Source of the DNA: Chamaesiphon polymorphus CCALA 037
GTDB lineage: Bacteria; Cyanobacteriota; Cyanobacteriia; Cyanobacteriales; Chamaesiphonaceae
Length of the DNA: 32,866 nucleotides
Direction of reading: 5' to 3'
NCBI RefSeq assembly: GCF_003003845.1
Contig: NZ_PVWO01000013.1
Coordinates: 1 to 32,866, forward strand
Of this stretch, positions 29,129-32,866 are shown one piece after another; the stretch's first letter is position 1; the number at the start of each line of letters is the position of its first letter. The position numbers and the translations under genes were made by a program. A model generated the notes under the pieces. The model did not search any database. It was not told the origin of the DNA and saw only the letters and a program-made list of their open reading frames with translations.

Positions 29129-30433
29129 TTATGGTTGTCGCTTCACCCTGGAAATTCCGCCGATATAAGCATCAAGATAAACATTGCGTTTTCCATAAGC
29201 GATGCTAGCATCTGCTTCGCCAAGTGCAATTTTTCGTTGAAGATCTTGACTCTCAGATGTTTGTTGTAATAACTGCGCTTGAACGACACCTTGCTTACTA
29301 GCTGTGTCCAAGATCGAATCATTTTGATGAACGATACCTGTCGCCACAGACTTCAAATTTTGAATTGCAGTTAAGGAATCATCTTCAGAAGTCTGTGCGA
29401 GATTATCTGAATTTTTAACTACATTGTTAGAGTCAGATAGCTTATTGATAGTATCGTTTGTTGCGTCCTTGCCGAGGAAAGTACCCGCTACGATCGTGCC
29501 GTTTTCAGTAGTAGGATTAGAACCACTCGAAAGTGAAACATTCGGCGAATTATTAACATCCACAGCAATTTGAGCAGCTCGTCGAGCCTCAGCCGCCTTG
29601 TTGTTTGCGTCTACTAAAGCTGCGACATTAGATGAACTCGCTGGTGAAACAATCTGGCGTTCTGCTGCTGTAGTAGATGCTGGCGGCGCGGTTGAAGCTG
29701 TGCCTCCGAACAACCCAGCCAAACCAGGAAACGCGGTCTGAAACCATGTTGTTGCTTTCTTAACCGCCCAATCGGTAGCTGCTTGTTTTGCGGAATCCGT
29801 ATACTGTTTTGCAGTTGCTTCAGCCGATGCCTGTAAGGTTGAAGTAATATTCCCAAACGATGCAAATGTAGTTTGGGGATTTGCCGCACAACTGGCAGGG
29901 TTGGCAACACACGGAGCCAAAGGATTGGCAAAGACGATCGGGGTGTAGCCAGCGGATGGTGTAACGGTAAAACTTGTTGAAGTAAAAGCATTGGGATTGC
30001 TGGAACTGACTGCAAGTGACGGTAATGCTGGCAGTGCTATTCCCGTTCCAACTTGGATAATATTCCCGTTTGCGCCGACAGTGTAAGAATTTCCATTCGC
30101 TCCAGTTAAGGTTGCCCCGCTCGGTAAAATTGGAGTCATACCGACAGTGGGACTAGCACCAATAGAGCCATCGATCGTTCCTCGAATGGGAGAATAACCG
30201 TTAGCATTAGTGCCATTAGCACCAATAGAGCCATCGATCGCATTAGGATAGTTAGAGTAACCTATAGTAGTACCATTAGCACCAACAGAGCCATCAATAG
30301 CCGTAGTTGCGGGAAGCCCTGTTAGCGGATCGATCGGAGCTAGCGTACCCCCAAGAGTAGCTGCCTGAGCGTGAGATGTCGATGCTAAGATCGCCCCCGC
30401 AATTGAAATCGCACTGAGAAACTTTAATTTCAT
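29129..30433 (-). CDS. VirB5/TrbJ-position secreted protein with Gly/Asn repeats and coiled coil (434 aa)
   Basis: The signal peptide MKLKFLSAISIAGAILASTSHAQA is followed by a repeat region (about 38-90) in which TAIDGSVGANGT-type units occur three times, ending IDGSIGAS. A Pro/Gly/Asn-rich beta stretch (about 95-190) follows, then a helical, coiled-coil half (ADANNKAAEARRAAQIAV; NKLSDSNNVVKNSDNLAQTSEDD; QAQLLQQTSESQDLQRKIALGEAD). The helical C-terminus and its place directly after virB4 match VirB5/TrbJ proteins, which sit at the pilus tip or stalk and contact recipients. The repeats are a lineage-specific addition and may vary by slippage. Family assignment is by architecture and position only. 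Confidence 0.6.
   Translation of the reverse strand: MKLKFLSAISIAGAILASTSHAQAATLGGTLAPIDPLTGLPATTAIDGSVGANGTTIGYSNYPNAIDGSIGANGTNANGYSPIRGTIDGSIGASPTVGMTPILPSGATLTGANGNSYTVGANGNIIQVGTGIALPALPSLAVSSSNPNAFTSTSFTVTPSAGYTPIVFANPLAPCVANPASCAANPQTTFASFGNITSTLQASAEATAKQYTDSAKQAATDWAVKKATTWFQTAFPGLAGLFGGTASTAPPASTTAAERQIVSPASSSNVAALVDANNKAAEARRAAQIAVDVNNSPNVSLSSGSNPTTENGTIVAGTFLGKDATNDTINKLSDSNNVVKNSDNLAQTSEDDSLTAIQNLKSVATGIVHQNDSILDTASKQGVVQAQLLQQTSESQDLQRKIALGEADASIAYGKRNVYLDAYIGGISRVKRQP
30156..30300. repeat. Three ~22-bp direct repeats encoding IDGS[IV]GANGT
   Basis: GCACCAATAGAGCCATCGAT occurs at 30156, 30219 and, with changes (GCACCAACAGAGCCATCAAT), at 30279, at periods of 63 and 60 bp, in frame inside the VirB5-like gene. 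They encode the repeated IDGSIGANGT motif of the mature N-terminus. Repeat number could change by recombination without breaking the frame. Confidence 0.75.
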
Positions 30434-30441
30434 AGAAATTG

Positions 30442-32866
30442 TTAGGTTGGTAATAATTCTGTAGCGTATCGATGCAGCCCTAAAATGGGGTTCTCAGCCG
30501 CAGCCATTAACTCTTGTCGTCGTTTAACTTCAAGCGTATTGTTAACGACTGCTGCCAAGCTACCCGCGCTGGCATAAGCGCGGACGCGAGTGTAACTGCG
30601 TCCGTCGAGTAACAGCCAGTTCGAGTATCCCAATGCTTTGTTAGGCTTGAATGAATCAGTCATTGTGGGGGCAAGAATTTCTTCGGGAATGAAGAGAATG
30701 TCCCGAAATGCTTCCCTGACCTCCGGCTGAATCCGCCCAACTAATTTAATGTTGCAGTTACCTAAAATTCGATCGCCATCCGCACAACTTGCGATCGAAC
30801 CTGGTTCTTGAGCTGCGAGAATTACGCTGATTCCTGATTTACCGCCGTTGGCACAAAGCTTGCCAACTTGATTTGCCAGTGCTGGGAATTGAAGTAAAAT
30901 CGCGGCTTCATCCACAATCAATACAGACTTAACGTTGCTAAAAGCTCGTCGCAACACTGCCCCGAACATACACATCGATAGGATTGCCGCATCCTCAGCG
31001 TTATTTACCCCACGCATCGCCATCACAAATAACTTGCTGTCGGCTGAAAATGTTGAGGGACGCGACAAAGCTTTACCCACCCGACTAGTCAGCCAGTAAC
31101 GTAATTTTGTCACGACAAAATTTAGAGCCTCGATCTGTTCTGGCGACTGTTTGAGGGCGATTCGTTCGGGGGAGCAAAACTCGACAAAATGCTTGAGAGT
31201 TGGATACTTAGACCATTCTGGCGATCCGAGTCCAGCAATCCGCGCTGCTTTGATAGCCTGTTTAATTTCATAATCTTTATAAAATTTCGCCATCACTAAC
31301 GCCAAGATCGATCTCACGATATCGCCATTAACGCTGGTATTTTGAGCTGTGGTTCCCATCACCATTGAATAGAGAATTTCGAGTAAGAAGTCTTCATAGT
31401 CTAAGTGGCGACTATCCTGCTGTTCCTGAGATAGATGGTTGATATTTGGTAACTCAAACAGATTACATGCTTCCTTACCCACATCGAAGTAGGCTTCCCC
31501 TAGCAGCATGGTGTAATCCTTGAACGTGCTAGCATCCTCAGTGGGTGGGTAATCGACGATCGATACGGGCACATCGTTAAGCAAGAAGTCATTGACCATG
31601 CTAGTCATAACAACTGATTTACCCGATCGCTGAGTGGCCAACAACAGCATGTGGTGTTGGCTGTTAATCATGTCGAGAGCGATCGGTACGCCACCATCGT
31701 GAGAGATAAATTCAAATCCCGATTTATCGACAGTCGATACTTGCGATAACGGAATCGTCCCCAGGACGTATTCGCTAAAAATCCTACCCAGACGGTTATA
31801 GGGAAATTTGAGCAGCGGAGTCCAGCAAACTGGAAATGTCTGCGCCCAAGTCTTCCAGGTATAGGTGGTTTCGCGATTGAGGTTCGCAGGATAGAGAAAT
31901 AAGCTTTCTAAATAGTTACAGGCACGCTCTAACTTGTCTAATGAGTCGCGGTGAATTAAGAAGACTGTCGAACAAGATAGCGCGACATCGCCTCGGTGTA
32001 AGGTCGCACGAGCATCGATTGCTTCTTGGAGATCGATCGTTGCCGCTACCCCGACATCGCCATCTTCAGCAGCTTTACCCGCACGGAAGATTTGCTCTTT
32101 GGTGACATCTTTAAGCTGAGAGCGAACGAGCGTTTGATCGACTTTGGATAACTGCGTGATAATTTCAACGTCATTCACTAAATCCTGACTGAGCTTAGAC
32201 CAAAAGTAATTCAAACAATCCCTTTCGTCCTCCCATCCGTCGGGACGATCCAACATTGCCATGACTGCGGTAAATCTTTTCTTGACGTGTACCCAACGGT
32301 AATCAGCCGTTGGTAAAGATTCCTCACTATTGATGAGTAATGACAGAGCATGAATATCTGAAGTAATTTCCTCTTTAATCGACTCACGATCGAAAATCAA
32401 TTTCTGGGGGACGGGAATACATGGCTTGGTATTGAATCTGTCCCATAAATCCACCCATAGTTCTTGTGCTTGTAAAGGTCTGACGCTTAAACCCATCTTA
32501 TTGATAAAAATCTGTTCCCAGAGCAAGAAGGCATTAAAACTGGCTTCGAGAAACGCAAAAAACTCTTGAGACTTCTTAATCTTCTCTGCCCCAGAGAAAC
32601 TACCGAGATTTTTCAGTAACCCCTTAGTGATTTTCTCTACCCGATCGTCTTTAACATCAGCGTCGGGATCGTAAGTAAATGTCGCAAATACCCGCAAACT
32701 CTTCTGCTTCCGCAACCCCTTCACGCTCAGAACTTCTAGCCGCTTGAGTTCGGTCGTGGCAATATACTTGAGGATTGGATTGGTAGTATTACTCCCTTCC
32801 CGCTCAAAGAGTATAGAAAGAGGTACAATTACTAAATAAGGGGGAAAAGATGAATGAATCTGAGCC
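30442..32866 (-). CDS. virB4: VirB4/TraC-type T4SS ATPase, 5' end beyond the window
   Basis: The ORF track starts at an internal GTG (32724), but the frame is open without a stop to the right edge and reads protein-like sequence (LRFIHLFPPYLVIVPLSILFEREGSN, then YIATTELKRLEVLSVKGLRKQK). The true start is therefore outside. Motifs, in track numbering: Walker A LLLATQRSGKSVVM (about 364), Walker B SVLIVDEAAILL (about 620) followed by SGISVILAAQEPG, the VirB4/TraC pattern with a Q sensor, and ILGNCNIKLVGRI. VirB4 ATPases power pilus assembly and substrate transfer and are the most conserved T4SS part. It precedes the VirB5-like gene by 8 bp. The N-terminal domain fits the F-type TraC subgroup better than Ti VirB4. 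Confidence 0.85.
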   Translation of the reverse strand, partial: AQIHSSFPPYLVIVPLSILFEREGSNTTNPILKYIATTELKRLEVLSVKGLRKQKSLRVFATFTYDPDADVKDDRVEKITKGLLKNLGSFSGAEKIKKSQEFFAFLEASFNAFLLWEQIFINKMGLSVRPLQAQELWVDLWDRFNTKPCIPVPQKLIFDRESIKEEITSDIHALSLLINSEESLPTADYRWVHVKKRFTAVMAMLDRPDGWEDERDCLNYFWSKLSQDLVNDVEIITQLSKVDQTLVRSQLKDVTKEQIFRAGKAAEDGDVGVAATIDLQEAIDARATLHRGDVALSCSTVFLIHRDSLDKLERACNYLESLFLYPANLNRETTYTWKTWAQTFPVCWTPLLKFPYNRLGRIFSEYVLGTIPLSQVSTVDKSGFEFISHDGGVPIALDMINSQHHMLLLATQRSGKSVVMTSMVNDFLLNDVPVSIVDYPPTEDASTFKDYTMLLGEAYFDVGKEACNLFELPNINHLSQEQQDSRHLDYEDFLLEILYSMVMGTTAQNTSVNGDIVRSILALVMAKFYKDYEIKQAIKAARIAGLGSPEWSKYPTLKHFVEFCSPERIALKQSPEQIEALNFVVTKLRYWLTSRVGKALSRPSTFSADSKLFVMAMRGVNNAEDAAILSMCMFGAVLRRAFSNVKSVLIVDEAAILLQFPALANQVGKLCANGGKSGISVILAAQEPGSIASCADGDRILGNCNIKLVGRIQPEVREAFRDILFIPEEILAPTMTDSFKPNKALGYSNWLLLDGRSYTRVRAYASAGSLAAVVNNTLEVKRRQELMAAAENPILGLHRYATELLPT

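Overview
The window looks like one end of a contig from a cyanobacterial conjugative plasmid or integrative conjugative element. The cyanobacterial assignment rests on very dense CGATCG/GCGATCGC (HIP1-like) sites, two copies of a cyanobacterial CGTTCGC..GCGTCTCGG-type short repeat, and gene families typical of filamentous cyanobacteria. The first 20 bases are not genomic: they match the Tn5/Nextera mosaic-end adapter.

Left part (about 1-9400) is a patchwork of defence, nuclease and small genes on both strands. It holds a DISARM-type SNF2 helicase (drmD) cut by the contig end and absent from the ORF track, a frameshifted FinO-like fertility-inhibition gene, a NERD-UvrD-type helicase, a membrane-anchored DUF559-like PD-(D/E)XK protein, a GIY-YIG protein, and a second protein joining a CoiA-like zinc motif to a GIY-YIG-like domain. 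The last is followed, in frame after a stop codon, by the C-terminal tail of a serine recombinase. Intergenic DNA here carries 29-bp direct repeats, a 14-bp inverted repeat pair, tandem hairpins and an operator-like dyad.

Right part (about 9050-32866) is a long, nearly gap-free run of minus-strand genes. In transcription order these are: a VirB4/TraC ATPase (5' end off the window), a VirB5-like secreted repeat/coiled-coil protein, VirB6/TrbL, VirB8/TraE, VirB10/TraB, a VirB9/TraK-like protein, a 55-aa membrane protein missed by the ORF track, a secreted Cys-rich protein, and the VirD4/TraG coupling protein. Then come a 223-aa unknown, a 598-aa unknown, a Ycf46-like AAA+ ATPase, a DUF192 protein, an 1885-aa giant protein, a P-loop protein and a small basic TraD/MobC-like protein. 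No relaxase, replication initiator or VirB11 is visible; the gene set resembles F/TraC-type systems.

The main discovery candidate is the 1885-aa protein. Its N-terminal third shows, in order, a DG.G-like motif, a QxR..G...KG segment, an S.xK segment, RxP and a DYDGD motif, followed later by AVD..KS. This is the order and approximate spacing expected of a single-chain two-barrel RNA polymerase (QDE-1/YonO/crAss-like class). A SLOG-like Rossmann domain and a lysine-rich tail lie near the C-terminus. If correct, this is a polymerase encoded in a conjugation operon, perhaps priming or transcribing transferred DNA. It is inferred from motifs only; no search was run.
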